Origin: Ceratodon purpureus
Taxonomy: Eukaryota; Streptophyta; Bryopsida; Pseudoditrichales; Ditrichaceae
Reading direction: 5' to 3'
NCBI GenBank assembly: GCA_014871385.1
Contig: CM026423.1
Coordinates: forward strand, 20,860,315-20,924,314
DNA: 64,000 nucleotides
The first letter of the stretch is position 1. Every line of letters begins with the position of its first letter. Position numbers and translations under genes: made by a program. Below are positions 26,701 through 40,388 of this stretch, piece by piece. Below the pieces are notes generated by a model. That model worked only from the letters and a program-made list of their open reading frames with translations, was not told where the DNA came from and searched no databases.

Positions 26701-27861
26701 GTTTGCATCTGCTTATGTTCTCCGTCACTTCTGACAGGACGTGAACGCCAGGACATCTAAAAGATACCCCGAGCTGTATAAAGCAGGAATCCAAAATCTG
26801 TTTTTTAAATGGCGTGTGATTATGCTGTGGCTTATTGGGGCTACCTACCAATCGCTCGTGTTCTTCTATTTCCCGGTTTCTGCCGCCCAGAGTTCTCAGA
26901 ATTACTCAGCGAAAATGCTCGGCGTTTGGGACGTCTCCACTCTGGCTTACACTTGTATATTAACAACTGTCAATCTGCGTCTTATGATGGCCTCGTCATC
27001 CCTGACCAAATGGCACCTCATCAGTGTTGGTGGCAGTATTGGAGGGTGGTTCGTTTTCGTTTTTATATACTCCGGGGTTCAAGTTAGCTTCATACAGGTA
27101 ACGATAAATTTTCAGGCCTGTAACAGCCGGTTGCGATTTTTAGCCCCATGGAGGCTTTAATTAAGGCATTTTAATGAGTTGTTACGTGTCGTGTGCAGGA
27201 GAACATATACTGGGTGATGTTCACTCTGTTGGGCACCTGGTACTTTTGGTTTCTCCTACTTCTGGTTCCAGTTGTAGCTTTATCCCTGGATCTTCTTATT
27301 CTAGTGTAAGTATCTCTCCTGGGTTTTGCTATCTGAATTTGGTGGTATTTTTTGAGATTATGTACTGCTTATCCAATCAGGGCATCTTATACGTACAATA
27401 CCACGGATGCATTTATAAATTTTGAACTGGAACTTTTTCCGAGACGAAATTTATGCGTTGTTTTTAGTGTCGCTATGCCATGGTTCTGAATGTGGCGGGT
27501 TTGACTTTTATGCAGTCTGCAACGGTGGTTTTTCCCGTATGACTTCCAAATTCTGCAAGAAGAGTACCGTAAATATGGAAGGGAAGATTCTGGATCCCGC
27601 GGGTCAGAGCTGATGGCTATGCTTGACCACAAACCAAGTTTAGAGGATCGCAGGAGAATCCAAATGGCGCAACTCCCGAAAGAGAGATCAAAGCACACAG
27701 GGTTCTCTTTTGATTCACCTGGATTTGAGTCTTTCTTCGCTGCTCAGGAGGGTGTGCCTCCACCAGCAAAATCGTGGGATATTGCACGTCGTGCAAGTAT
27801 GAGACATCCTCGTCCGCCTAAAGATCCCTCTAAAGGTAGAAGATTTCTTCATAAGAAGTAG
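17745..27861 (+). CDS. ALA3: P4-type ATPase, phospholipid flippase (ALA3-like)
   Basis: P4-ATPases move phospholipids to the cytosolic leaflet of Golgi and other membranes, together with a Cdc50/ALIS subunit. I join 27 exons: 17745-17831, 18585-18650, 18985-19046, 19165-19246, 19545-19655, 19903-19980, 20203-20299, 20525-20631, 20744-20809, 21063-21184, 21414-21501, 21750-21827, 22048-22164, 22275-22424, 22829-22933, 23285-23427, 23636-23737, 23899-23962, 24269-24484, 24723-24888, 25064-25143, 25299-25529, 25675-25896, 26355-26522, 26738-27097, 27199-27305, 27516-27861. All phases agree and give 1,206 aa, close to Arabidopsis ALA3. Visible motifs are DGET (about residue 167, actuator), PISL (340, membrane helix 4), DKTGTLT (phosphorylated Asp 394), KGAD (575, nucleotide binding), MLTGDK (688) and GDGANDV (824). 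The gene looks intact. The start lacks an upstream competitor. ALA3 identity rests on [20 protein letters not shown] and overall length. Confidence 0.95.
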
Positions 27862-28558
27862 TTGTAAGAGTACACATTTTGCTAGCACCCATGTATTTGT
27901 TCATCTTTTAGTAAATTTCACATGATTAGTTCACATTAAGTGGTAATTGGTCGGTTCGGGGATGAGACTAACAGCTTTTATATCCACAACCCTATGTTCG
28001 CCTGTTCATCCTTTCTTGCCGACATCTCAGTTGTATCATCATGTTCTTTTCCTTCTCCAATATTTTAACTCTTCTTTCATGGACTGTTTGGAGAGCCACT
28101 ACTATGATCTGAGTGTTCAACACTCCCTGCACATCCTTATTTCGGACTCCCACTCAGTTCGCTTCCATCTCTTCTTGACCAGGTCTCATAATTCAAATCC
28201 AGTCTCTACTGTTTTTTTTGGCCTATGAAGAATGTCACGAGGAGCTTGACTTGCCCTGGTATTTTGAATTGTTCGTTTTGAACATTGGGAGCCATGGTCA
28301 GTAAGAGCTGCATATTCATTTGCCAAGTTGAAAACCGTGTTCACAAAAACATTTCTAAATTCCCACTTCTTGTGAATAGGTGAGTCAAAAAAGGAATTAT
28401 TCAATTAATGAATTAAATTCTTAAATCAATTTTGAATGATTCAAAATTTTCAATCCATGATAAATCAAGTGTTTTGCCCTCGTAGACATAATCTCAAATC
28501 AAAATGGGTTTTATGGTTTTCATGAAGTGAAAATGATGTACATATAATATATGTGTAC
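27862..28558. other. 3' flank of the flippase gene
   Basis: No coding signal is seen. The first part is presumably the 3' untranslated region of the flippase gene. Composition turns AT-rich after about 28380. Confidence 0.5.

Positions 28559-28639
<81 letters not shown>
28559..28639. repeat. (AT)n microsatellite
   Basis: An almost pure AT dinucleotide run of about 75 bases, bordered by the related motif tacatata. Such runs are unstable in length. Confidence 0.95.
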
Positions 28640-28645
<6 letters not shown>

Positions 28646-30152
28646 TAGTAAATGTAGTGAAACAAAATACACGTAAAATGTCTATATATATACGTATTTA
28701 GTGAAAATAGCAAAAACCTAAGGAATTGACCGGACGTGGTTTCACCAATCAGCTCCGTAAAGAGCGATGTAATGACAAGCGGCACCGATCTGGTGATAAA
28801 AAACTAGTGCCATTCGTACTCATCAACAACAATTTTGGAAGGATACAGTCTTTCACTTTACCATATTGGAACCATTCTGCATGCTCCAAAAACTTAGGTA
28901 TCAGTTGATGATCCTCCTGTGAATCTAACTTAGCTCCATCATACATATACGAAATCCCCAACTTCTCTAAACCCTCCAAACTACGTGCCTCGGCATCCCT
29001 AGGAGCCTAAGTCTAGTAACATGTCTATCGCAACTAACACTCCATGAACTTGCCACTCCATCTAATAGTGTGGCGAGCAAATGTGAGAGCATGTTGTACC
29101 TTGCTAAATGGCATCCGGTCATCTGTATCATGAATCGTAGCTACAAATGCTGTGATTATTGTTTGGGAATGGTGCATAAATCTCTTTATGGATAGTACTC
29201 TAAGATCAAAAAGCCCGCCAAATAAGCCTGAATACTGTCTATTCTAAACAAATCCTATTCACTACAAAGAGGACGTCCATAAATTACCATCTCTGTTTGA
29301 ACTGTAATCTTCACCCTAATACATGTTAGTCGATTACTAAGCATGGCATTTTTCATGCTCTCTATCTATCAAGTAGATCCTATAACTGCCTCAACCTAGT
29401 GCGCATATTACGAGGCATCTGATTTAGCATATGCTTCTATATCACAGACAGAATCTCGTTACATAGATTAATAGACTAATATACCATTTTACATATTAAT
29501 AAAAAAGGATGTTTACAGTCGTACTAAAGGTATTGTTTTAGATAGCCAATATTAAATAGGGTGGAACTTGGTTAGTTAAAAAAATCAAGTAAACTATACC
29601 AAAATAGTTGAAATTCACATTTAATTTATTGTAGCTTATTTTCTCATGATACACATATTTTTCTTTTCAAATAAACTAATTATAATTCATTGTTAATGTG
29701 ATGGTATGAGTATTTATAGCATTTTTTTTAAAAGCGGATTAAATATCTTTAGTAAACAAATTGATTGTGGACTTACGATAGTGATGAATACATAGGACCA
29801 ATATCCTTTGGCTTAAATAATGTTATTCTATGCATCTTTCTTTGATATTCAAATATACCTTATGAATAGTATCATTCAAATCATTTTCTAACTCACATAA
29901 CTTAACTTGACTTAATAAGCCAAAATTATCATATATAACTTATTAATAATTACAACTACTGAAATTTACATTAGTATTTCCAAACACTTTATTTTTTTGT
30001 TCATTATATTTGTTGAGTGAAAAAAATCATTTGTTCATTGATTCTCATCTTTTGAGGAGTTCTTCCAATGCAATCCAAGATGTTTGTGCTTATTCTGTTA
30101 CTTTGTTGTTATAGTTGTCTTTGTTGATTTTGAGTCACCAATTTAGACAAGT
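28640..30152. other. AT-rich spacer with a decayed minus-strand relic
   Basis: Between about 28720 and 29200 the minus strand shows broken, GC-richer coding-like segments (for example ATIHDTDDRMPFSKVQHALT and KFLEHAEWFQYGKVKDCILP) interrupted by stops. These look like a decayed mobile-element protein that I could not assign. From 29450 to 30150 the DNA is AT-rich with nothing recognisable. Confidence 0.35.
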
Positions 30153-31198
30153 TCATAGAAGTAAGAATTGAAAGAGGTAGGAACAAAACAAGAAGATTAA
30201 GGGTGCATTTTGTGCACATTGTGTATTAGATTTTTTTTTTTCTTCCTATAAACACGTAACTGTTTTATCAATCTAAAGTGATTTCAACATAAAATTGATT
30301 TCAATGTGATGTTATAAGTTGCTTTAGTATTAAAATTTAAAAAACATATGTCATAATTTAAAAATTGTTAAACATATCTCTACAAAGATACTTCTATGTT
30401 ACCTCTCGAAGTTCTTCCAATACTTTTCCCAATTGTTCTACCTACACATAAACAAGACAATACATATAAAATTTTGATCTATATTGGTTTCGATTGTTCA
30501 ATGACATTCTTTTAGGCTATACAACCTTAATAAACAATTATTCATATAACAAACTTAATGATGGTTTTACATGTATTTCATATATTCAAGGATTTTAAGG
30601 ATTGAATAAGAGGAAAAAATAATCTCATAATATATAAACCATTGTTGATGTGTTCTTGAAAATAAAATAAAATACTAACCTTTGCAGCAGAGATTGCTTT
30701 TTGAGTTTCTAAAGCCATATCACGTGAGAGCAACTCTCCTTCCGCTTCTAAAACTTTCCTCTTTAAATCTTCAATAAGGATATCTTTTTGGATCAAGGAA
30801 GTAGTTGACTTTTGCTCTTTAGCCTGTCTCAAAATATTATGTAAATGGATCATCTTTGAGTGGCATTGTGGTTTATAACATAAAATTTATCAAATAGTTC
30901 ATCATGAAGTGTACTTATAATTATAGCTGATTTCAAAAAGAATGTAGAATTGAAAATATAATTGAAAAAATTCTCTAATACCTCCATTATTTTGGTTGAT
31001 TCAAAATGAGCTTGCATTGCAGCTGCCAATGCTCCTTCTACTTCTTCTAATTTCTGTCAATGTTGTGCTAATGCATAAGCCATCAATATTAAAATTTAAT
31101 TTTAAAAAAATAAAAAAAAATCCCCTTAATATTCTTTTAGATACTATGAATAAATGAAAGACATATGTAATAAGAAGCATACAAAATGAGAAAGTTAA

Positions 31199-31266
<68 letters not shown>

Positions 31267-34200
31267 ATAGCTAGGAACAAACCTTTTGCATAATTGTGAC
31301 CTTAGCCAATGCATCATCTCTTTCAAGGATAATAGTTTTTTCTCTACCTTCATATAGAGTCTTCACATTATTAATCTCTCCATCGACATGTCTGACATTC
31401 ATGCACCTTATTAAGTTAAGACATAATGTTTAAATCATGTTAGCATTGTGGTTTCTATTAAAAAGTATTCATTCTTAAACAAACAATCTTTCTTATACTT
31501 TCTTTTAGAAGAATAATTTGAATGATAATTTACAACCTTAATATGGAATCTACATCATTGACTTTTTGCTGAAGAGATTTGCAGGCTTGCTCTGCTGCAT
31601 ATTTTGCGCTCTTTGTCAATTTTAATTCATCTTCCACCTCTAAGATGCTTCTTGTTTGTATAGTCAATTCATTACGCAACTCACATTTCTGCAACAAAAT
31701 ACATATGATTTCAATAACCTTAAAGTGTATACTTCCTTTTCCATACATTTGACCTAACATTTATGTAAAGTCTAGAATACAACATATGAATTAGACTTCA
31801 TTAATGAAATAGAGCAAGGTTATTTATAAAAAAGCTTATATTGCTACTTATTTCATGTCTTCAAAAATTAGACTTTCATTGTCAATGCATAATGTCAAGG
31901 CAAAAGACTCTTGACCTGTTCCACTTCATCTTGAAGACGTTGAACCAGATCATCTTCAAGCATTTTAATATTTGCCTCAGATATACGAACTACATTCTTG
32001 GCCTCCATAAGCTCATCATTTAGTTGTTTTATAACAACTTCTTGACTTTCACAAACTTCACTCTTAGCCTACAACCATATATCAAATCCTTCCTTCGTTC
32101 AGTAATAACTTACAAAAGCAGTTATAGTCCTGGTAACATTGATATACTGATGCCCATGATCAAGACTGTGTTACAAACCATGCTGATGTTTGAATTAGAT
32201 GCAATTGCAGCATTCAAGTTCAAAACGCCATATTCATTACATTGGCCAATCTTTATTATATTGATAACTCAAACAATGTAATTTCAGTTCATTTCTCTCC
32301 TTATTTGATTAGTGTGGCGGTCAATATAAACAAGATTGGCCAATTTACTAGAACCCAAATACAATAACAGTGTCAATACCTTGATGATTCTCTCAGCTTC
32401 CTGGAAGTTATTGGCCAAGGAAGAAGCTCTTGCAGCAAGCTTGTTGTTCTCTTGTATTAAGGATGAAAATTGGGTACAAGTGGCTTCCTTTGCAGATCTA
32501 CGCTCTCTTTCTGCATTACTTGTCACAGTGGCTAGTTCGCATTTCAGGGCCTCAGTTTCCAATGCTTTCTGTTCTGCTGCTTGGTTCAGTCCTTGCAACC
32601 TTGTGATTTCAGCTTGAAGGTGTTTAACTTCCTGATGAATAGGGTGGAGCGCATACAGGACTACGATGACTCAACTATAATCCCAAAATCTGTTTTATTA
32701 TATAGTTTATCATATAAAAAATCCATCACCGAAAAATGACTTTGGCAATGCACAAAAACTATTACATGCAGAATCAAATTGGTCTCTCCAAAATGATCTT
32801 GACTCCAAAAATCATAATCTTTTAGAAATTTCTTAATCAGATTGAACTCATTCTTCTGGTAATCTGGTTGAAGATCCATTGAAGGCGATAAAAACATTTT
32901 TCATTTTTATTTCTTTCTCTTTCCACTTGAAATGGCAATTTTGGTGTGTGTTTTGTGCAAAATAGTGAAGGTTCTTGAGGGGTCGAGAGCTATACGGCTT
33001 GTCAATGAACACAACTCACTCAATTTGCAAGGTAGGCAAAATAGCTCTCACCTCTTTGCTGGCAGTGAGTCGAACCAGTTCATGTTGCATCCATTCTGCC
33101 CTCGTTTTCTGCAAGAGCATGAAATGGGCAAGTTGGGAACCTCCGTAACATCACAGCGCAGTGCATATATTGAGAATAAAAGAGAGAACATAACATAGTT
33201 TGTTGCAACACAGGGTTAATGTCCACGAACCTGAGCCGAAACAATGCAAGACAATTCAGTAATAAGCTCTTTGGCTCCTTGCTCCTGCATGTTGATAAAC
33301 AATCGTAGTCATGGCCAAAATGATTAGGAACACATGAAATGTAGACTTACAAAGTTAGTACACCTCTGTTCAATACTTATACAACTAACACTTTCTCCCT
33401 ACTCAAAACAAGACTCTAAACAACGAGCTCAAGAAACTAGCTGTGAATTCGAGATTGCTCAGCAACTTGATTTTTTAGACATATTCAATCACCTTTTCAG
33501 CGACTGCTTCAAATGCTTTCCCCAGTTCCAGCATTTTCTCAACCATCGTATCCCGCAATTCCTTCATTCTTGATAGGGTCTTCGCGTTTTCTGTGATCGA
33601 CTCTTAAATTGATTCAATTGATTCACAGCCTACTCAGGAAACAACATATCCATTATACTACCAATCAACCAATATAACACTTCATGACCAAGTTATAATA
33701 TACATGAATAAACATGATTGTATGACTCAAAATACAACCACATAAACAACGTTGCTACCTCTGCTTATAACACGTCTGCGCACCTTGGTTTGCCTGAGTA
33801 ACCATGGTCTGGGTAACTACAAGCCGTCGATGGAACTCATCCACCATTAATTGCTGCGATAAATTCTTAGTTTCCTCCCGGCCACCAGCTTCCAATTGGG
33901 GTGAACGCTCTGCAATTAGGTCTCTTGCTTTACAATCGTTGTTCCTGTCGCAATATTGGGAATAGATTTAACTGTGAGTTGTAAACTTTTGCTGTGTTCT
34001 AAATCAGGACTTCAACTAACCATATTTTGAGCTTCCAGAAAGGAAGCTCAGAAATGCAGAAATGGCCCTGGGAATATGAGTCCCAGCCCTTATTATCCGC
34101 CATTTGGAAAATCTAATAAGATAACCTCAATAACCCTTGTAAAGCAATCAGCAAATATGGACAAGTAAATTTGTGATCCCGTTTGTAACCAAAGCAAGAG

Positions 34201-37200
34201 ATTTAATATATCATACAACACAAAACACTAAAGTAAAACGGAGATATGGATGACTAGAAGATAAACAGGGACGTACTTCCTTAGTAATTGGCACACCATA
34301 TCCAGCTCCGATTTTAGGCGATTGCATTCTTTTCTGCTAACTCTTTCTTGATGAGTACAGGTCACCTGAAAATCACATTCACTCAATAAGAAAAATATTT
34401 GCAGACTTTCAGGTCTGGGTAGCTTCGGTAATTAACTCACATAGTGACCATCCGAACGTATAGAGAAGGTAGTTCATCGAAAATGATGTCTCTTGATACT
34501 CAAAGAATCGGTAAGAATTGCTCCAAAATTCATGTACATTAATGCAGACTCACTCCCATACTTTTCGCTATGTGGCGCAAGAGAGGGAAAATGTGAAAAG
34601 TCATACACTGTTGATTCTGTAATAGGGCCTTAGAAGTTGTGCAACAGTAGAGAATACAACTGATGATTAACCACTGAAAGCATGGATAATACCAACATCT
34701 CTGCAATAATCTTGACTTTACTGCGTTGCTCGTCCAAATCTGCTGATAATGACACCAGAGTCTTCTTAGCTCTATCCTTCTGCTGATTCGCATCGTTTAA
34801 TGCCGTGCCTACCGTCTGCAAGCAGTTGGTAGTAAGACATCAGTACTGTTCCAATGCTTCCGTTCTTAATGGCGATAAGTCCGGAAACTATTTTGAAGCG
34901 AATCTTCAAATCTTAACAAGTATCCTTCTGTCACATTTTTTTTTTTTTTTTTTTTTTTTCTTGAAGCAAAATTCATTGCAGAGAGATAAAATTTTCTTAA
35001 CAAGTATCCTTCTGTCACATTTTTTCTCCGCAATAGTTAGGATTCAACAACCTAGAACAAATCAAGATGGCACGTGGATGATACTGAGAACCTGGCAGGT
35101 ATTCAATGACGAGTTCAAGGCCTCCTTCAAGGCCAATATTTCAGAGTTCATAGAAGACAGTTTTTTTGTTTCCTCCGACACAATGCTTGATTCAACATGC
35201 TTCACTGCTGCAATCAACTCTTTCTCGGTTTGCACTACTGTTTTCCGCAAATTCTTCAACTCCACCTTGCAACCCTACAGTGCCAACGAAAATCATGAAA
35301 CCTGCTAAATTTTAGAATAAGTAAAATAACGTTAAAAGTAATATGCACTTCTGGGATAATGAAACATACATCAAATGCAGTTCCTTCATGTCAGAATTAT
35401 CATTAGATTGAAATACGCAGAGATCCAAAACCAGTCAAAATGATCCGTGCGAAGTCTCAAATGTCGAAGTAGTTAACATTCAGTACAAAGGTAATTTCAA
35501 AGATTCAAAAGAAATAGAACTCAATTTACTGCAGTCACCTCAGCATTCATCCTTAAATTTTTCAAAACCTTTGACTTGTGCTCTTCATCAGCCTGCCAAT
35601 CGTTCCTCTCATGAACCACCAGTTTCTTAAATGCTGCAAAATCATCCTCTAAGGATTTCTTCTCCTTAATGAGGTGCAGTAGTTCATTATCTTTCTTGTA
35701 AAGCTCCAGACTTCCCAGAAAGTTTTGCTTCCCAATATCGGAGTAGGAACAGTTACCGTCGATCAGCACAGTTATAGCACTTAACTTGGGTTGCAGGCTG
35801 TTGCCCTGAAAACGAAACAGTAGCGCATTAGCAGGGCAAATGTACCTACCGGCCATAAACGTCCTTTCAGAACATATACTATTGCACCTATGATGACTAC
35901 TCATTACAAGATCTAGGAAGCCGACAAAAATGTCTTCGACGTACACAGGATATCTTATATTTAGACTGTCCTGCTGTAAACGATGCAGTCAGAAACCATC
36001 AAAGTGACAGACTCTTTTAGACTATAAGGCGACTTAATGTTGAAAAAACTGGACATAAACGGAAGGGACAGATAACCTCCTGGCACACTTGATCCGAAGT
36101 AGGCTCGAACACCGAGTCTGTCTGGGTTGCCAACTCCCTGGTTACATATCGTTTTCTGTCCTGGTAAATCGATACAGTTGGAAATAAATATCACGATCAC
36201 CAAAAGCTCTTCATTTAAGTTATGACTTTGAGATCTGAAAAAGCCAGTAAACTCTTTAAATAGCTATATGACTACACTATGAAGCATAGAATCGAAAATG
36301 TATAATTTACCAAATTTTTCATTTTAGCCCGATTAGACAATATGCCTGCATAGGAAAAAGAAAAAGAAAAATTTCCAGGATGTTTCCAACAACTGCATGA
36401 TCGAATGGACAAGGTGTCCCCTTTTTAAATGTCATCCTGTATGATAAGAAATATTCAGCATGGTACTGTTATTTTCACTACACAAAAGTGAAGCATATCA
36501 ACAGGAACTTGTCAAATATGTACAACAGCCGCTTACACAGGTGTGACATTACCAGTGCTGATTTGTTGCTTTGACCATCAAATCGTACAATTCGACAGGA
36601 GCCGTCGGTCCCAGCAGCTACTGAAAAGGAGTTGTCTAGCTCATCTTTGTCCTTCAGCTTACTCCATGTACCTTGCAATGAGCCATTTCCCTTCAACGTC
36701 TCCGTGAATGGTGACTCTGGATGCTGGGCTTCAAAATCAATGACCGGGGTTCCAGGAATCGTGAAGACAATGTCCTGTTCACTGCTCTCCTTCCTTGCAG
36801 ACAAGTCACAATCTCCTACAAATGCATTGACTATAAGATTCTCAGCATTGGCATGTACAGACCTTTTTGCCCCTTGATGGAGATTCTTCGGCTTGTTGGT
36901 ATGGTGCAAGTTGAGTTCCGGCCTAGCATAATCCGCAACTGATTCGTGTTCAGCTCGTGTCGGCTTTGACAGCACTTGATGGTCATATGAATCATGAGTC
37001 CTTTGCAAACAGTGAGCTTGATCTGGATAAGATTCACCGGGAGATTTGTGACTTAAAATGTGACGAGTATTCAATTTCAGAAACTGATCTTGGGATTTAC
37101 GGCCACCGGTCTCATGGGAACTACTCTCCCGGTTAAATCCTGTGTCGTATTTGCAACTAAAAAGACTGTGTTCAGATTGACCACTATCAGGCAACAATCT

Positions 37201-38624
37201 TTCTGTGCCTTTAGCGTCTGCCATCTGATGGTATAAGGCTGGTTTTGTATACAGAATACAGGAATTGTTTCGATCCCCTAATGAAGGTTGTGGAATTCTA
37301 GGTCCAGAGTTAACAGGGTTTTGATGTCCAGGGTAAGAATGATGAATTGCCCACAAAGAAGGAACAACAAGAGACATATCTGCATTGAACAGTGGAGCAT
37401 GGCCCATGCAGGAGCTACCATCCAAACTCTGTAGCCGTGGGACAACAGTTAGTACGGTTGAGCGATACCCGCCTTCTTTACACACAGGATTACTGTAACC
37501 ACCACATTCGAAAACAACCTCATCTAAGTGAGAGCATCCTCCCAATATCCACAATTCGCAGAGGTACTCGACAAGGTTGTCACGCAAATCCAGGTGCTGC
37601 AATGCATACCTGCGAACACATGCACTGATTTTGTAATGTTCCATAAACCTTTGATAACACAGTCCGAATAATCCAGAGCTTTCCAAGTCATTGTACTATG
37701 TTAGGCCAAATAATTCCCCGCGCACCAATTTTTCAGTGATTTATTAATCCAAAAGCGAGTCAGGAATAGAGAATTGTGTTACAGGTTTCAAACAAGAGAG
37801 GAAAAACTTACGGGAGTCCATGCAGCGCGGACAATCCACCAAGAAGGCTGATTTCATTGTGAGAGAGAATAAGGGTCCTAAGGGCCACCAGCCCCTGTAA
37901 ACCAGCAATCTCCCGAATCCGATTGTTGGATAAATTGAGAACCCTAAGGTTTTTCAGTTGAGACAGGCCTTCCATCCACGTGATATTGTTGGACGACAAA
38001 TTGAGAGTGACGAGCTGGTGTAGCACCTCTAGCCCTTCAATACGCTCTATCTGATTGCCATGCAAACTCAAGGTCTGGAGGTTGGTGAAATCCGAAAGCC
38101 CGACAATTGCGTTCGTGGAGTGCAGCCCAGCCCCATACGCATAAATATCTTTAATCTCCTGATCTGTAAGCCAAAAAGCGAGCGCACGAACTCATACATC
38201 AACTCATGGTTTAGGACAACGCAAAGCAAGACCTGTAGTTGCAAATTCGAGGTCATGCTGCAAGTCGACTCAACGAAGAACGGAGAGGTGAACCACAATG
38301 CCCGGAGATACAGAGCACCTTTAACGATGCTCACCTCCAAATCCATAACAAAGACAGGCAGAATAACAATTCACCGTAAAGTCCACTGACAGCGATAGAA
38401 GCATAAAATCGGCATGCACACTCGGAAAACTCAGCAAAAACCTATCATACTCTGCAAAAAACAAAACAGACTGTGCTCTGTGAGAAAAAAAGTAAAAAGG
38501 AGGAAAAGTACGGCGAACTGAACTTACCCGAGGCGTGCGAGTGTTCGAGGTTGTTGCGGACATCCAGAGTGGGACCTGCAGCAGGAGCGGCATCGCTCCC
38601 TGCGAGGTCCGGCCCGACCGCCAT
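30153..38624 (-). CDS. LRRCC1: LRR and coiled-coil centriole protein (LRRCC1/VFL1-like)
   Basis: LRRCC1 (Vfl1 in Chlamydomonas) sits in the centriole/basal body and is needed for basal body number and orientation. Supported exons: 38624-38528, 38163-37812, 37609-36553, 35805-35539, 35274-35092, 34815-34693, 34365-34277, 33944-33784, 33590-33493, 33284-33231, 33108-33052, 32631-32380, 32068-31916, 31688-31537, 31391-31283, 31053-30982, 30823-30680, 30441-30403; all phases agree (1,153 aa). A terminal exon 30245-30153 is possible (total 1,183 aa) but weak. Residues about 58-175 hold five SDS22-like LRRs (LHGNQIERIEGLEVL, LNLSSNNITWMEGL, LNLSNNRIREIAGL). A cap follows with NPVCKEGGYRSTVLTVVPRL, matching the LRRCC1 pattern NPVC...GYR. 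Residues about 215-500 are low-complexity. Everything from about 503 on is charged coiled coil. Introns in the 3' half are AT-rich. Confidence 0.8.
31201..31262. repeat. (TA)n microsatellite in an intron
   Basis: An uninterrupted AT/TA run of about 60 bases lying in the LRRCC1-like gene, between the exons at 31283-31391 and 30982-31053. Confidence 0.95.
34911..35025 (-). mobile_element. Tiny poly(A)-tailed retroposed insert with target duplication
   Basis: The string tcttaacaagtatccttctg, continuing through tcacattttt, occurs at 34911-34940 and again at 34995-35024 as a perfect direct repeat of about 30 bp. Between the copies lie a run of T (24 T from 34936) and 35 bp of other sequence. Read on the minus strand this is target site, a short body, a poly(A) tail, target site: the structure left by LINE-driven retroposition. 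The body is too short to identify. It lies in an intron of the LRRCC1-like gene and is oriented with that gene. Simple slippage duplication is an alternative. Confidence 0.55.
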
Positions 38625-40388
38625 GCTCCCGGAGTCACTGCGACGAAGTCATCGGCACCATCATGATTCAGTGAGAGCGCACAAGGTTTGCACCATGCAC
38701 TATATTCGGCCGAAGCCAAGAACATCGTCCCGCATGAAGCGCTCGGCATTCTCCTTATTCGTAGCCCGGGGCCAATTTGCTCTTGTGCGCCAGCCTGGCG
38801 TCGAGCTTCCAGTGCTGCATGGGGATCAATCTCTGCACTGTACACGCCTTGCCAACAAGACACGCCCTGCCTTCTTGCCGCTCACCGTTCCGGTCCCCAA
38901 TTATACTTTTTTCCCATTCAGGATGGCCATTTCTGCTAAATTCGCATTTAGACACCAGGTTTTTTTCTTGGTTGTATCTATGAGAATGCACTTTTCTTTG
39001 GAAATGGTGTGGTTGTTCTTTATTTTTGGTAAAATTTATGGATGAGAGGAAGATGGAGGTATTGATTCGAGATTGCGTTAGAAGTTGAGTTGAAAGTGAG
39101 TTGAGTATTGGTTTTTTTGTCAAGAAATGCCCTCTTTTTTAATGACGTGTTTCAAAGTTTTCATTGAATGATTCATGCACCACGACAATAGCATGTGTGT
39201 AACCAAGATAAATATTTAAAGAAATTAAAATGGTTCTTGAGAGACTATGTGACTGCCTTGAATAGAATGAAATTTTTAGACAACTTCAATATGAATGTCA
39301 TGTGTGGTCATATTTTAACTTTTACTAATGTGCTAAAGTTATTTGATTCCTTGCATTGAGACAAAGTTAATATAGTGCTTAGACATAATTACATTATTAA
39401 ATTGAAGATATTTTTAGTTGATTATACTTTTATAAATAAGATGTTTGTTGAATAATTTTTGAAAGCATTATGAAGAAATTAAACATTTATGAAGAAAGTA
39501 TACATCAATATCATCAAATCAGCATCTGCTCTTGTAAGGAATTTTATAAATGATTCACAATTCACTCTATTAGAATTTCGTAGTCTTTGTTATTAATAGC
39601 CTATTTAAGACAATGTCTTCTTTTCCATCAGATATACACCACAGAATTTCAGACATAAACCTTTTCATTATCAAATGAATTGATAATAGCACTTTTGTAA
39701 TTCCAAAGCTTCAATACGACACAATGTACTGTACCACCATTCCATAGTATTAGGAAAGGAGAGACAAATTAAATTATTTTTTCTAATTCTTTATTTTAAA
39801 AGTAAAAAAGGTTCTTGCATTACATCAGATCCAATACCGTATTTTCAAAATAAACATGACATTTTCAGTACTTAAAGACAAGGAGAAGAAACTCACAAGA
39901 CACTCAAATTCATCCAATCTTTTTTATTAAAATGGGATAATCCCGAACAAGTCAACCGCAAATCATTTCTACCAATACGGAAGCCGCTCATGAAGTCAAA
40001 AAGATGACAGCCGAAACTACCTGCAGTCTTCACTATTGATTTCACAAGTTCAGAAGCTGAAATATTGATGCAGCACAAGACAAGAGTTCATCAGCACCTA
40101 CCAATCATCAAGCTTGCCTGGTCTAAGTGCTGAATCGACTAGAACCTTATCCTAGAAAATCCTTTATTACATTCACGTTCAGCAAAGTAGGAACATAACC
40201 TGAAACAGGTATGATCTCTAGAAAAAAGACATTAAAACTTGACCTACCAACAATCTTGATCTCTCCTCCACGAACTCGTCAAACGCCACCAACAAAAAAG
40301 CCACTCTGATGAACTCACAGGTTGCCACCGCCATCATCAGAGTGCTACTTTGCAAACATAGGTAGGTATAGAAAGAGAATTGATTAGA
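38625..40388. other. Promoter of the LRRCC1-like gene and AT-rich spacer
   Basis: The GC-richer part (38625-38900) lies directly upstream of the LRRCC1-like start codon and is the likely promoter and leader. The rest (about 39000-39880) is AT-rich without a gene. The 3' untranslated region of the DUF7086 gene probably occupies the last few hundred bases. Confidence 0.45.

Noticed and set aside
36301..36440. Possible extra exon of the LRRCC1-like gene
   Set aside because: The candidate segments give stops in the required phase, whereas the exons at 36553 and 35805 join directly in phase.
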